From the NCBI RefSeq assembly GCF_018283675.1, contig NZ_JAGVRK010000001.1, positions 2,170,001 through 2,234,000 on the forward strand: DNA of 64,000 nucleotides, in the 5' to 3' direction. The DNA comes from Metabacillus flavus. Lineage in GTDB: Bacteria; Bacillota; Bacilli; Bacillales; Bacillaceae. This document shows positions 42,641-50,902 of the stretch, piece after piece (position 1 is the first letter of the stretch; every line of letters starts with the position of its first letter). Below the pieces are notes generated by a model. The model was not told the origin of the DNA. It saw only the letters and a program-made list of their open reading frames with translations, and made no database searches. Position numbers and translations under genes: made by a program.

Positions 42641-45274
42641 ATGTCAGATAATTATCAAAGTCGAGAAGAACGAAGAAGGGCCTCAAAACCCGCCAAACCG
42701 CAAAAGAATCCTAAAAACCGTAAAAACGGGCCTTTATGGAAAAAAATAGTCCTTGGATTATTAGCAGCATGTGTCGTTTTAATGATTGCAGGAGGCGTTG
42801 CCTTCGGTGTAATCGTTGCAAAATCCCCTTCCCTGGACGAGAAAAAATTGAAATCCATCTATACTTCTCAAGTTTTTGATAAAAACAACAAAAAAATATT
42901 CGAAATCGGCGGAGAGGAAAAGCGGACATACGTTGCTTATAAAGATATTCCAAAGAATGTGGAAAACGCTTTTCTTGCAACCGAGGATGCCCGTTTTTAT
43001 GAGCATAGCGGAGTCGACTTCATCAGGCTCGGCGGAGCAGTTCTTGCCAACTTCAAAGAAGGCTTCGGAGCTGAGGGCGGAAGTACCATCAGCCAGCAGG
43101 TTATCAAAAATTACTTGCTTACAAACGAAAAATCCGTAGAGCGGAAAGTACAGGAAGTATGGCTCGCATTCCAGCTTGAAAGAAAATTTTCAAAGCAGGA
43201 AATCATGGAATTGTATTTAAATAAGCTGTATTACACAGGCAACACATACGGAATTGGCAAAGCAGCAGAGAATTTTTACGGGAAAGATGTAAAGGATTTA
43301 ACATTGGATGAAGCAGCCATGCTTGCCGGGATGGTTAAGGCGCCTAACAACTACAATCCGCGTGTGGAGCCGGAACGGGCAACTGAACGGCGCAATACGG
43401 TGCTTTCTTTAATGGCAAAGCACGGATTCATTACACAGGAAGAAGCGGACAAGGCAAAGAAAGCCGATGTAACGGCTAATATCGCTGCTCCTAAAGAAGA
43501 TAAAAATCCTTACAAAGCATTTGTAGATAAAATTACGGATGAGATTAAAGATAAAACCGATGTTGAGGTAAGTTCATCAGGTTTAAAAATTTATACAAGT
43601 ATTGATCCTGCCGCTCAGAATTATGTCAATAAAGTCATGCAGGGGAACGAAGTAAATCTTCCTGAAGGCAATGAATTCCAGGCAGGATTAACTGTAGCTG
43701 ATACTCAAACAGGCGAAATTAGAGCTCTTGGCGGGCATGGACCTAAAACAGACTTTAACTATGCAACTATGCCTAAACGGTCTCCAGGATCGACGATCAA
43801 GCCTGTATTGGATTATGGACCTGCTGTTGAATATTTAAAGTGGTCTACATACCACCAAATTGATGATGAGAAGTACGAATATTCAAATGGGAAATCCTTC
43901 AAAAATTTCGGCGACAATTATCATGGACAGGTATCTATACGGCAAGCATTAAAAGGGTCATATAACACTCCGGCTGTTAAGGCGCTTCAAGAGGTCGGGC
44001 TGGACAAAGCGAAGGAATTCGCATTGAAGCTCGGAATGCCGAGTGAAAATTTCTATGAATCCTCTGCTATTGGCGGATATGATTACGTATCGAGCATGCA
44101 TATGGCCGGTGCATACAGTGCATTCGGAAATGGCGGAATTTATATTGAGCCGCATGTAGTAAAATCTGTAGAATTCCAGGATGGAACGAAGATGGATCTT
44201 AATCCGGAGCCAGTCGCTGCGATGAGTGATGCCACTGCCTTTATGATTACTGATATGCTTCGTTCGGTTATGGAAAGCGGAGGAACCGGAGAAAGAGCGA
44301 ATGTTTCCGGATTGGATATAGCCGGTAAGTCTGGAACTTCCAACGATGTAAGAGATTCTTGGTTTGTTGGATATACCCCTTCAACGACATTGTCAGTGTG
44401 GACAGGAAAAGATACTGGATTAAACGACACGGAAGACGATATCGCCAAAAAAATCTTTAAATCTGTTATGTCTGAAGTTGCTTCAGATGACACATCCACT
44501 TTCAAAAAGCCGGCAAGTGTATCTGAGGTTGAAGTTGTGAAAGGATCGGATCCGGCAGAAGAAGCAGGACCTTATACTCCAGACAGTGAAAAAACCACAG
44601 AGTATTTTGTAAAAGGAACAGAGCCTTCTAAGCAATCTCAGCAGTATCAGGAGCCTGAACCAGAAGAAGAGCCAGAACAGCCTCAAGGTGTCTCTAAACC
44701 AGAGGTTTCCGTGAATTTTGATCAGGCAGCCAATGCCATCTCCCTCACATGGGGGTATGATCCTGCGGAAAAGGCAAATGTAACGTTTGAGGTGACTCAG
44801 TCACAGGACGGCGGCCCTTCACAGGTGGTCACGAGCACTAAAGATTCGGCCTTTACTGTATCTAACCCTCAGCCTGGCTCCACTTATCAGTTCCAGGTTA
44901 CAGCGATTAGAGACAGCGACAGCACTCGGAGCGAACCAGCCGCGGCATCTGTGACGATTCCGGCAGCGGAAGAGCCTGCACCTGATGAAGGCGGTCAAAC
45001 CCCAACAGAGCCGCCTGCGGATGGAGAACAGCCGCCAGGTCAGGAACCGCCTCCTGGTCAGGAGCCTCCTCCAGGACAAGAACCGCCTCCGACAGAGCCG
45101 CCAGCTGACGGCGGAAATGACGGAGGCACCGGCGGTCAGGATGGCCAGCAGCCCGGTCAGCCTGGCACCCCTCCTCCCGGACAGGGCGGAACCGGAGGTA
45201 CTGGAGGTACTGGAGGAACCGGAGGAACCGGAGGAACCGGAGGAACCGGAGATGACGGAGACTCTGACAATTAA
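42641..45274 (+). CDS. ponA: Class A penicillin-binding protein 1 (PonA)
   Basis: 877 residues. Basic cytoplasmic tail (1-30), one membrane anchor (VLGLLAACVVLMIAGGVAFG, about 37-56), GT51 glycosyltransferase with ATEDARFYEHSGVD (catalytic Glu) and GGSTISQQ, then transpeptidase with SPGSTIKP (active Ser near 385), SYN and KSGTS. A fibronectin-III-like domain follows (about 690-770), then a Pro/Gly/Gln low-complexity tail ending in TGG repeats. Polymerises and cross-links peptidoglycan; GpsB, also here, binds its cytoplasmic tail. Confidence 0.96.
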   Translation: MSDNYQSREERRRASKPAKPQKNPKNRKNGPLWKKIVLGLLAACVVLMIAGGVAFGVIVAKSPSLDEKKLKSIYTSQVFDKNNKKIFEIGGEEKRTYVAYKDIPKNVENAFLATEDARFYEHSGVDFIRLGGAVLANFKEGFGAEGGSTISQQVIKNYLLTNEKSVERKVQEVWLAFQLERKFSKQEIMELYLNKLYYTGNTYGIGKAAENFYGKDVKDLTLDEAAMLAGMVKAPNNYNPRVEPERATERRNTVLSLMAKHGFITQEEADKAKKADVTANIAAPKEDKNPYKAFVDKITDEIKDKTDVEVSSSGLKIYTSIDPAAQNYVNKVMQGNEVNLPEGNEFQAGLTVADTQTGEIRALGGHGPKTDFNYATMPKRSPGSTIKPVLDYGPAVEYLKWSTYHQIDDEKYEYSNGKSFKNFGDNYHGQVSIRQALKGSYNTPAVKALQEVGLDKAKEFALKLGMPSENFYESSAIGGYDYVSSMHMAGAYSAFGNGGIYIEPHVVKSVEFQDGTKMDLNPEPVAAMSDATAFMITDMLRSVMESGGTGERANVSGLDIAGKSGTSNDVRDSWFVGYTPSTTLSVWTGKDTGLNDTEDDIAKKIFKSVMSEVASDDTSTFKKPASVSEVEVVKGSDPAEEAGPYTPDSEKTTEYFVKGTEPSKQSQQYQEPEPEEEPEQPQGVSKPEVSVNFDQAANAISLTWGYDPAEKANVTFEVTQSQDGGPSQVVTSTKDSAFTVSNPQPGSTYQFQVTAIRDSDSTRSEPAAASVTIPAAEEPAPDEGGQTPTEPPADGEQPPGQEPPPGQEPPPGQEPPPTEPPADGGNDGGTGGQDGQQPGQPGTPPPGQGGTGGTGGTGGTGGTGGTGGTGDDGDSDN
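45038..45250 (+). repeat. Low-complexity repeats in the PonA C-terminus
   Basis: Three to four copies of an 18-bp unit coding PPPGQE (about 45038-45100) and seven of a 9-bp unit coding GGT (45186-45250). In-frame, so copy changes only alter tail length. Confidence 0.85.
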
Positions 45275-45286
45275 ATAAATAATATA

Positions 45287-45320
45287 AAAAGCCGCTTGGT
45301 CATCCAAGCGGCTTTTCTTT
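45287..45320. terminator. Bidirectional terminator between ponA and ypoC
   Basis: Thirteen-base stem AAAAGCCGCTTGG / CCAAGCGGCTTTT, 4-nt loop; overlaps the ypoC stop. Confidence 0.92.
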
Positions 45321-45833
45321 TTTAAATTTTGAAAGAAGCAATTTTTTCTGATGCATTTTTTCCAATTCCAAAAACAGCTCTTTCATTTGAATGAATGCAT
45401 GGAATTGAAGAGGACTCTCCCGTACAAATTGAAGCCGCTCTGCTGCATTAACTGGCTTAATGTCTAATAGGTCAAGGTTATCAGGTTTTAATGTGAGGAC
45501 ATGCTGGCCATTCATCCAGTGCAGACATGCCATAAAAGCACTATAAGCATATCCCATCAGAACAGCATCCGCTTTTTTCTGCTGCTGCAATCTGTGCTCC
45601 TGCTCTTTCCTCTTCCGCTTCCACACAGCAAATAAGACATCAACCGGTTCCTCATCCTGTTCCCATGGCTTATAGGGAATGGGTTCTTTTAGCTCGTGCA
45701 GAAGATCGAATGCAAGAGGAAATTCCATGATCGTTTCAAGCGGAGTCCGGGCTAGATCGATGCAGATGTCCGTTCTATTTATATAAGGAGGCAGCAAAAA
45801 GCCGGGCGGGATTGGATAAAGCTTATTTGGCAT
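45300..45833 (-). CDS. ypoC: YpoC-like protein
   Basis: 177 residues, a family found between nth and ponA in bacilli; conserved YSAFMACLHWMNGQHV and PVNAAERLQFV. Function unknown. Its start overlaps the nth end by 11 nt, so it is coupled to dnaD-nth. Confidence 0.88.
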   Translation of the reverse strand: MPNKLYPIPPGFLLPPYINRTDICIDLARTPLETIMEFPLAFDLLHELKEPIPYKPWEQDEEPVDVLFAVWKRKRKEQEHRLQQQKKADAVLMGYAYSAFMACLHWMNGQHVLTLKPDNLDLLDIKPVNAAERLQFVRESPLQFHAFIQMKELFLELEKMHQKKLLLSKFKKEKPLG

Positions 45834-46488
45834 ACTGAATAAGCCCCTTTTTCAACCGTTTCCCGCCTTCTCTGCACATATGCAGCAAAGGGCATTCTGC
45901 GCACTTAGGGGCCTGTGCTTTGCAGTGATAACGGCCGAAGAAAATCAACCGATGGTGTGTATCAGACCACTCTTCTACCGGTATTTTTTTCATAAGCGTC
46001 TTTTCTACTTCCAGAACAGAGTCCTTCCAGCGGCAGAATCCAAGTCTTTTAGAAACCCTCTCCACATGCGTATCAACCGCGATGGCAGGTACACCGAATG
46101 CAACAGATACTACGACATTTGCCGTTTTTCTGCCTACGCCCGGAAGTTTGATCAATTCATCTCTTTCCATTGGAACGGTTCCATTGTATTGCTCGAGCAG
46201 AATCGCACATAAATTTCGGATGTTTTTGGCTTTATTCCGGTATAATCCTATCGACCGGATATCTTCTTGCAGCTCTTCCAAGGAAACAGCCAGATAGTCT
46301 TCAGGCTTTTTGTACTTTTGGAAGAGGTTTTTCGTCACCTTATTTACGAGCACATCTGTACATTGCGCAGAAAGAGCAACAGCGATTACCAGTTCAAATG
46401 GATTGGCATGAACCAATTCACAATGAGCATCTGGAAAAAGCTCCCCCATTGTATCAAGTGCTTCTCTCATTTGAATTTTTGTAAGCAT
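45823..46488 (-). CDS. nth: Endonuclease III
   Basis: 221 residues, DNA glycosylase/AP lyase for oxidised pyrimidines. Helix-hairpin-helix with the catalytic lysine in KLPGVGRKTANVV (about 113-125), catalytic Asp in AVDTHVERVSKRLG, and a 4Fe-4S cluster C-x6-C-x2-C-x5-C in CKAQAPKCAECPLLHMC near residue 190-206. ATG 46488 is 7 nt after GAGG; earlier in-frame start at 46509 lacks a site. Confidence 0.96.
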   Translation of the reverse strand: MLTKIQMREALDTMGELFPDAHCELVHANPFELVIAVALSAQCTDVLVNKVTKNLFQKYKKPEDYLAVSLEELQEDIRSIGLYRNKAKNIRNLCAILLEQYNGTVPMERDELIKLPGVGRKTANVVVSVAFGVPAIAVDTHVERVSKRLGFCRWKDSVLEVEKTLMKKIPVEEWSDTHHRLIFFGRYHCKAQAPKCAECPLLHMCREGGKRLKKGLIQYAK

Positions 46489-46518
46489 GGCAAAACCTCT
46501 TTTCAACATGTGACATTC

Positions 46519-47220
46519 TTAATTTTCAAGCCAGTTATAGAATGGAACCTTTCGCTGATACGGCTCGTCTGTCTGCGGTTCAGGCTGTCTGCTTTTTCCA
46601 TTGCTTTGACGGAATTGTCTGGAATGGTCTTTAGCCTGTTCAATCGTTTTGATGCCGTTCCGCTTCCATTCAAACAAAATTCTGTCGATGTAACGGAAAT
46701 TAAGCTTGCCTGAAATAACGGACTCCCTTAATGCAGCTTTGATTATGTCATGATCATGGTGGTCCTGATCCATCCAGATGCCGAGCGTTTCACACTCAAA
46801 AGGTGATAGCGGACGGCCGAATTCCTGTTCAAAAACGGAATAAAGGCTTTCTTCCGTTTTTTCAGGCTCGCACTGTTCTTTTTTCGTTTCTGTAAGGAAA
46901 CGGTACAGTTTATCCCAAAGCGGCTCAAGAGAATACTTTTCAAAGCGGATAGACTGAATATCTTCATCATCTATTTTTAAAAACCCCCTTTGAATCAGAC
47001 TTCTCAAGCTCATGGAGCAGTCCGGAGATGAAGCAGACATTCTGGCTGCCAGTTCATCAGGTGTCGGAAACGGTTTGCCTTGCTGGATAAACAACTGAAC
47101 CTGCAAGAGAAGCATCATTTCAGACTCGGTAAGCCCGAGCTTTGGATAATTTAATAATAAAATGCCGGGAATCGATAAAGATCCCTCCATCTGTATGGAT
47201 ATGAACTGTTCTTTATTCAT
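46519..47220 (-). CDS. dnaD: Replication-initiation protein DnaD
   Basis: 233 residues. N-terminal winged-helix DDBH1 domain (about 15-100) and C-terminal DDBH2 with SLYSVFEQEFGRPLSPFECE and the YxxxIxxxW motif YIDRILFEW; ends VPFYNWLEN as in B. subtilis. Binds DnaA/DnaB at oriC and remodels DNA at PriA sites. Start ATG 47220, 5 nt after AGGGGGG; an ATG immediately before is possible. Operon dnaD-nth-ypoC. Confidence 0.95.
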   Translation of the reverse strand: MNKEQFISIQMEGSLSIPGILLLNYPKLGLTESEMMLLLQVQLFIQQGKPFPTPDELAARMSASSPDCSMSLRSLIQRGFLKIDDEDIQSIRFEKYSLEPLWDKLYRFLTETKKEQCEPEKTEESLYSVFEQEFGRPLSPFECETLGIWMDQDHHDHDIIKAALRESVISGKLNFRYIDRILFEWKRNGIKTIEQAKDHSRQFRQSNGKSRQPEPQTDEPYQRKVPFYNWLEN

Positions 47221-47360
47221 CATATCCCCCCTCTGATGATGATTAGTTGACATAAACGAAACGGGTCATACTGATGAGGTACAGGACAGACCGCCAACCG
47301 TCTTGGCTTTTCGCGGTTTCCTGTAGCTAAAAATGCCCGATCATCCAATAAAATGGCTGA

Positions 47361-47387
47361 AAAAAGTCTCCAATACTGGAGACTCTG
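47361..47387 (-). terminator. Terminator of asnS
   Basis: Stem AGTCTCCA / TGGAGACT, 3-4-nt loop, six Ts on the minus strand. Confidence 0.85.
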
Positions 47388-47401
47388 GTTTACTGCATGA
47401 A

Positions 47402-48694
47402 TTAAGGATACAAGCGGTTGAGCAGTCTTGGAAACGGAATGGATTCGCGAACATGCTCCACACCGCTGATCCAGGCTACTGTCCGTTCTAGGCCGAGACC
47501 GAAGCCTGAGTGCGGGACGGAACCGTACTTGCGAAGTTCAAGATACCATTTATAGGCGTCCCTTTCCAGTCCATGTTCTTCCAGGCGCTGCTGAAGAAGT
47601 GCCTGGTCATGGATTCTTTCAGAACCGCCGATGATTTCTCCGTACCCTTCAGGTGCAATCAAATCTGCACATAGAACCACGTCTTCACGGTCTTTGGCAG
47701 GCTGCATGTAAAATGGCTTAAGAGACGTTGGATAATGAGTGATAAAAACAGGTTTATCAAAGCTTTCGGCAATCGCTGTTTCATGTGGCGCCCCGAAATC
47801 ATCTCCCCATTGAATGTCCTCAAATCCCTTTTCATGGAGCATTTTCAATGCATCATCATACGTAATTCTCGGGAAAGGAGCTTTGATGTTTTCCAGTTTA
47901 GAAACATCTCTTCCCAATGTATTTAATTCCAAGCTGCAATTTTTCAAAACACTTTGGACGATAAATGATACGTAATTTTCCTGGACAATTAAGTTATCTT
48001 CGAATTCGTAAAACGCCATTTCAGGTTCAATCATCCAAAATTCAATCAAGTGGCGGCGAGTTTTGGATTTTTCGGCACGGAATGTCGGACCAAATGAAAA
48101 TACTTTTCCCAATGCCATCGCTGCTGCTTCCATATACAGCTGGCCGCTTTGGGAAAGGTAAGCATCCTCATCGAAATATTTTGTATGGAATAGTTCTGAA
48201 GTTCCCTCCGGCGCACTTCCAGTCAGAATTGGGGGATCAACTTTTGCAAACCCTTCATTATTAAAAAATTCGTATGTTGCACGAATGATTTCATTTCTTA
48301 TTTTCATGACACTGTGCTGACGCTTAGATCTAAGCCATAGATGACGATGATCCATCAGGAATTCTGTTCCATGCTCTTTAGGTGTTATCGGATAGTCCGT
48401 TGCTTCATGGATGACTTCTACATTTGTGACACCCATTTCATAACCGAATGGAGAACGCTCGTCCTCTCTGATTATGCCTGTAACATATACAGACGTTTCC
48501 TGTGTCACAGATTTTGCTTTCTGGAATACCTCTTCAGGCACCTCTGCTTTAACCACAACGCCTTGCATGAAGCCTGTTCCGTCTCTCAGCTGCAAAAAGG
48601 CAATCTTTCCGCTTGAACGTTTATTGGCGATCCAAGCTCCAATGGTAACTTCTTTTCCTGTAAATTTGTGTACTTGTGAAATGGTTGTTTTCAA
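47402..48694 (-). CDS. asnS: Asparaginyl-tRNA synthetase
   Basis: 430 residues, class IIb. OB-fold anticodon domain (about 15-110), motif 2 [21 protein letters not shown] and motif 3 [14 protein letters not shown] near the C-terminus. Start ATG with GGAGGG 8 nt upstream. Has its own sigma-A promoter and a short leader of about 40 nt with the dyad CGGACG-TCT-CGTCCG (48711-48725); no T-box is present. Confidence 0.96.
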   Translation of the reverse strand: MKTTISQVHKFTGKEVTIGAWIANKRSSGKIAFLQLRDGTGFMQGVVVKAEVPEEVFQKAKSVTQETSVYVTGIIREDERSPFGYEMGVTNVEVIHEATDYPITPKEHGTEFLMDHRHLWLRSKRQHSVMKIRNEIIRATYEFFNNEGFAKVDPPILTGSAPEGTSELFHTKYFDEDAYLSQSGQLYMEAAAMALGKVFSFGPTFRAEKSKTRRHLIEFWMIEPEMAFYEFEDNLIVQENYVSFIVQSVLKNCSLELNTLGRDVSKLENIKAPFPRITYDDALKMLHEKGFEDIQWGDDFGAPHETAIAESFDKPVFITHYPTSLKPFYMQPAKDREDVVLCADLIAPEGYGEIIGGSERIHDQALLQQRLEEHGLERDAYKWYLELRKYGSVPHSGFGLGLERTVAWISGVEHVRESIPFPRLLNRLYP

Positions 48695-48741
48695 TTCAGT
48701 ATTCCCTCCACGGACGTCTCGTCCGAATATGTATGTGTTCT

Positions 48742-48771
48742 ATTATACTAACCGCAGTTACAACAGGTCAA
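48742..48771 (-). promoter_or_regulatory. Sigma-A promoter of asnS
   Basis: TTGACC, 18-nt spacer, TATAAT. The RNA leader then contains a six-base dyad at 48711-48725. Confidence 0.8.
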
Positions 48772-48788
48772 TATGAGCGGTTTATCAT

Positions 48789-48814
48789 AAAGGGGCGGTA
48801 TGTGCACCGCCCTT
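48789..48814 (-). terminator. Terminator of aspB
   Basis: Stem AGGGCGGT / ACCGCCCCT, 6-nt loop, followed by TTATGATAA; modest U-tract. Confidence 0.7.
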
Positions 48815-48817
48815 CTT

Positions 48818-50002
48818 TTATGCTTTATTTTTCTCTGTGTACCGCTTGATTCTGGTAATGGCTTCCGTCAGCAGGTCCTGGGAAGTCGCATACGATAATC
48901 TGACGTGCTCCGGCGAGCCAAAGCCTGATCCTGGAACAAGTGCAACCTTTTCTTCTTCAAGAAGCGCTTCAACAAATGCATCCACCGAATTATGGCCAGT
49001 CATTTTTGCAGCCTCGCTTGCATTTGCAAAAAGGTAGAAAGCTCCCTGCGGTTTAATGCATGTAAATCCTGGTATTTTAATGAGCTGTTCATATGTTTCG
49101 TTTAATCTGCTTTCGAAGGCTTTTCTCATCTCTTCCACGGGCTCCTGTGAACCTCTGTACGCCTCGATGGCTCCATATTGTGCCATGGACGCAGGATTGG
49201 ATGTGCTGTGGCTTGCCAGGTTCGTCATGGCGCTGATGATTTTTTTAGGACCTGCTGCATAACCGATTCTCCATCCTGTCATCGAGTGGGATTTTGAAAC
49301 ACCATTAATGACAATGGTACGTTCTTTTAATGATGGAGAAATCTGGGCTATCGATACGTGGCTTGCGTCCCCATAAATCAGCTTCTCATAAATTTCATCC
49401 GAAACAATCAGCAGGCCGTGTTTCTCGCAGGCATCACCAATTGCTTTAAGCTCTTCTTCTGTATAAATCATTCCCGTTGGATTGCTTGGAGAATTGATGA
49501 TAACGGCTTTGGTGCGGCTGTTTGCTGCATGCCCGATTTGTTCAGGCGTTATTTTAAACTGATTTTCTTCCGTTCCTTCAATAATGATGGGCACTCCGCC
49601 TGCAAGTTTTACCTGCTCAGGGTAGCTTACCCAATATGGAGATGGCACAATTACTTCATCCCCATCATTTAAAATGACTTGAAACAAGGTATAAAGAGCG
49701 TGCTTTGCACCAGTACAAACGATAATCTCCGCTGGTGCATAATCAAGGTTCTGATCATTTTTAAACTTCTCAATGATGGCGTCTTTTAATTCCTTCAGTC
49801 CACCGGAAGGAGTATATTTGGTGAATCCATCTTCCATTGAAGTTACAGCTGCATTGATGATGGCTTGGGGCGTATTAAAATCCGGTTCTCCCGCTCCAAG
49901 TCCGATTACATCATGTCCTGCTGCTTTGAGCTCTTTTGCTTTGGCTGTTATTGCCAATGTGGTTGAAGGTGTTAATGAAGCCGCTCTTTTCGCTAATTCC
50001 AT
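48818..50002 (-). CDS. aspB: Aspartate aminotransferase
   Basis: 394 residues, class I PLP aminotransferase, fold type I subgroup Ib. PLP lysine in VINGVSKSHSMTGWRIGYAAG near residue 238; substrate Arg in VRLSYATS. Interconverts aspartate and oxaloacetate, feeding asparagine, threonine, lysine and NAD; AsnS is next door. First-position homology MELAKRAASLTPSTTL. Follows ypmB by 14 nt. Confidence 0.95.
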   Translation of the reverse strand: MELAKRAASLTPSTTLAITAKAKELKAAGHDVIGLGAGEPDFNTPQAIINAAVTSMEDGFTKYTPSGGLKELKDAIIEKFKNDQNLDYAPAEIIVCTGAKHALYTLFQVILNDGDEVIVPSPYWVSYPEQVKLAGGVPIIIEGTEENQFKITPEQIGHAANSRTKAVIINSPSNPTGMIYTEEELKAIGDACEKHGLLIVSDEIYEKLIYGDASHVSIAQISPSLKERTIVINGVSKSHSMTGWRIGYAAGPKKIISAMTNLASHSTSNPASMAQYGAIEAYRGSQEPVEEMRKAFESRLNETYEQLIKIPGFTCIKPQGAFYLFANASEAAKMTGHNSVDAFVEALLEEEKVALVPGSGFGSPEHVRLSYATSQDLLTEAITRIKRYTEKNKA

Positions 50003-50016
50003 TCTCTAAGTCCCTC

Positions 50017-50538
50017 CTATTTGATTGCAATGTGCAGCATCTTGCCTGTTTTGAAATCAATATAATCATATGTATACCTGTCATAGCTGTCGATATATTT
50101 TACTTCCCAGACAGGAATCTGTTTTCCGTCCCTCTGGAGAATGCCCATTTTCGTACGGAACATTTTCTTGGGAGAGTGCTCTTTATTTGCGATCTCCTCT
50201 GCTTCTTTCATGGAGATCCCCTCTGACAAAATGGCCATCACCGGTTTTTCATTCAGCCTATTTGCAGCAATAAGCGCAATGGCATCTTTTCCTTTGGGAT
50301 CTTTTCCATGAACAGCATAAAAAGATACGGGTTTTCCATCTGGACTGGTGTTGGGTCCATTGAATGTGGTTACTTTAGTAACGGATGTAAGACTGCCTTG
50401 ATCAAGGACTGCCTGTTTAGCGGTATCGTGCCCTTTATTAAGAGCATTCACTCCAGCCTGAATAGAAGAAAACACAAACCAGCCGGCAGCAATTCCTGCC
50501 AAAGCCGTTATCAATAATATAAGCCATTTTTTACTCAT
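50017..50538 (-). CDS. ypmB: YpmB, membrane-anchored PepSY-like protein (DUF5590)
   Basis: 173 residues. One N-terminal membrane segment (WLILLITALAGIAAGWFVF), then an extracytoplasmic region with two PepSY-like halves (ISMKEAEEIANKEHS near 100; ending YIDFKTGKMLHIAIK). Function unknown; PepSY proteins often inhibit or chaperone wall enzymes. Two-gene operon with aspB. Confidence 0.9.
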   Translation of the reverse strand: MSKKWLILLITALAGIAAGWFVFSSIQAGVNALNKGHDTAKQAVLDQGSLTSVTKVTTFNGPNTSPDGKPVSFYAVHGKDPKGKDAIALIAANRLNEKPVMAILSEGISMKEAEEIANKEHSPKKMFRTKMGILQRDGKQIPVWEVKYIDSYDRYTYDYIDFKTGKMLHIAIK

Positions 50539-50550
50539 CAGCCGGCTCCA

Positions 50551-50721
50551 TTATGTACGGTATATCGTGAATACGGCTTTGGTTTTATCTTCTTCGTCAA
50601 GTGCCAGTCCAAACATCAGATTTTCTCTTTTTAGCGTCCTGTTCAAAGAATCCACGATTTTGTAAAGATCATCCGAGTGCTCTACTTTAACTGTTGAGAG
50701 AATTTCAATTTTACTTTCCAT
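50551..50721 (-). CDS. ypmA: YpmA small protein (DUF4264)
   Basis: 56 residues, alpha/beta (MESKIEILSTVKVEHSDDLY at the start, TKAVFTIYRT at the end). Function unknown. ATG 50721 is 8 nt after AGGAGG; the frame open to 50814 is not coding. Thirteen bases upstream of ypmB, so one transcript ypmA-ypmB-aspB. Confidence 0.9.
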   Translation of the reverse strand: MESKIEILSTVKVEHSDDLYKIVDSLNRTLKRENLMFGLALDEEDKTKAVFTIYRT

Positions 50722-50902
50722 AACAAATTCCTCCTGCGCGCCACAAATATTGTAACTAATATGTATCCGAAGCAAGGATACACTAACAATACAACAGCGA
50801 AGATTGTTGTACATGTTCCCATTATAACAATAACCGTTCCATCAAGTGAAAATAATTTCTCCCAAACCCACACCGACTTTTTGACTGGCGATCCCGTTCT
50901 TA

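Noticed and set aside
48695-48745. T-box leader for asnS
   Set aside because: The leader is only about 40 nt and lacks the T-box sequence and specifier hairpin.
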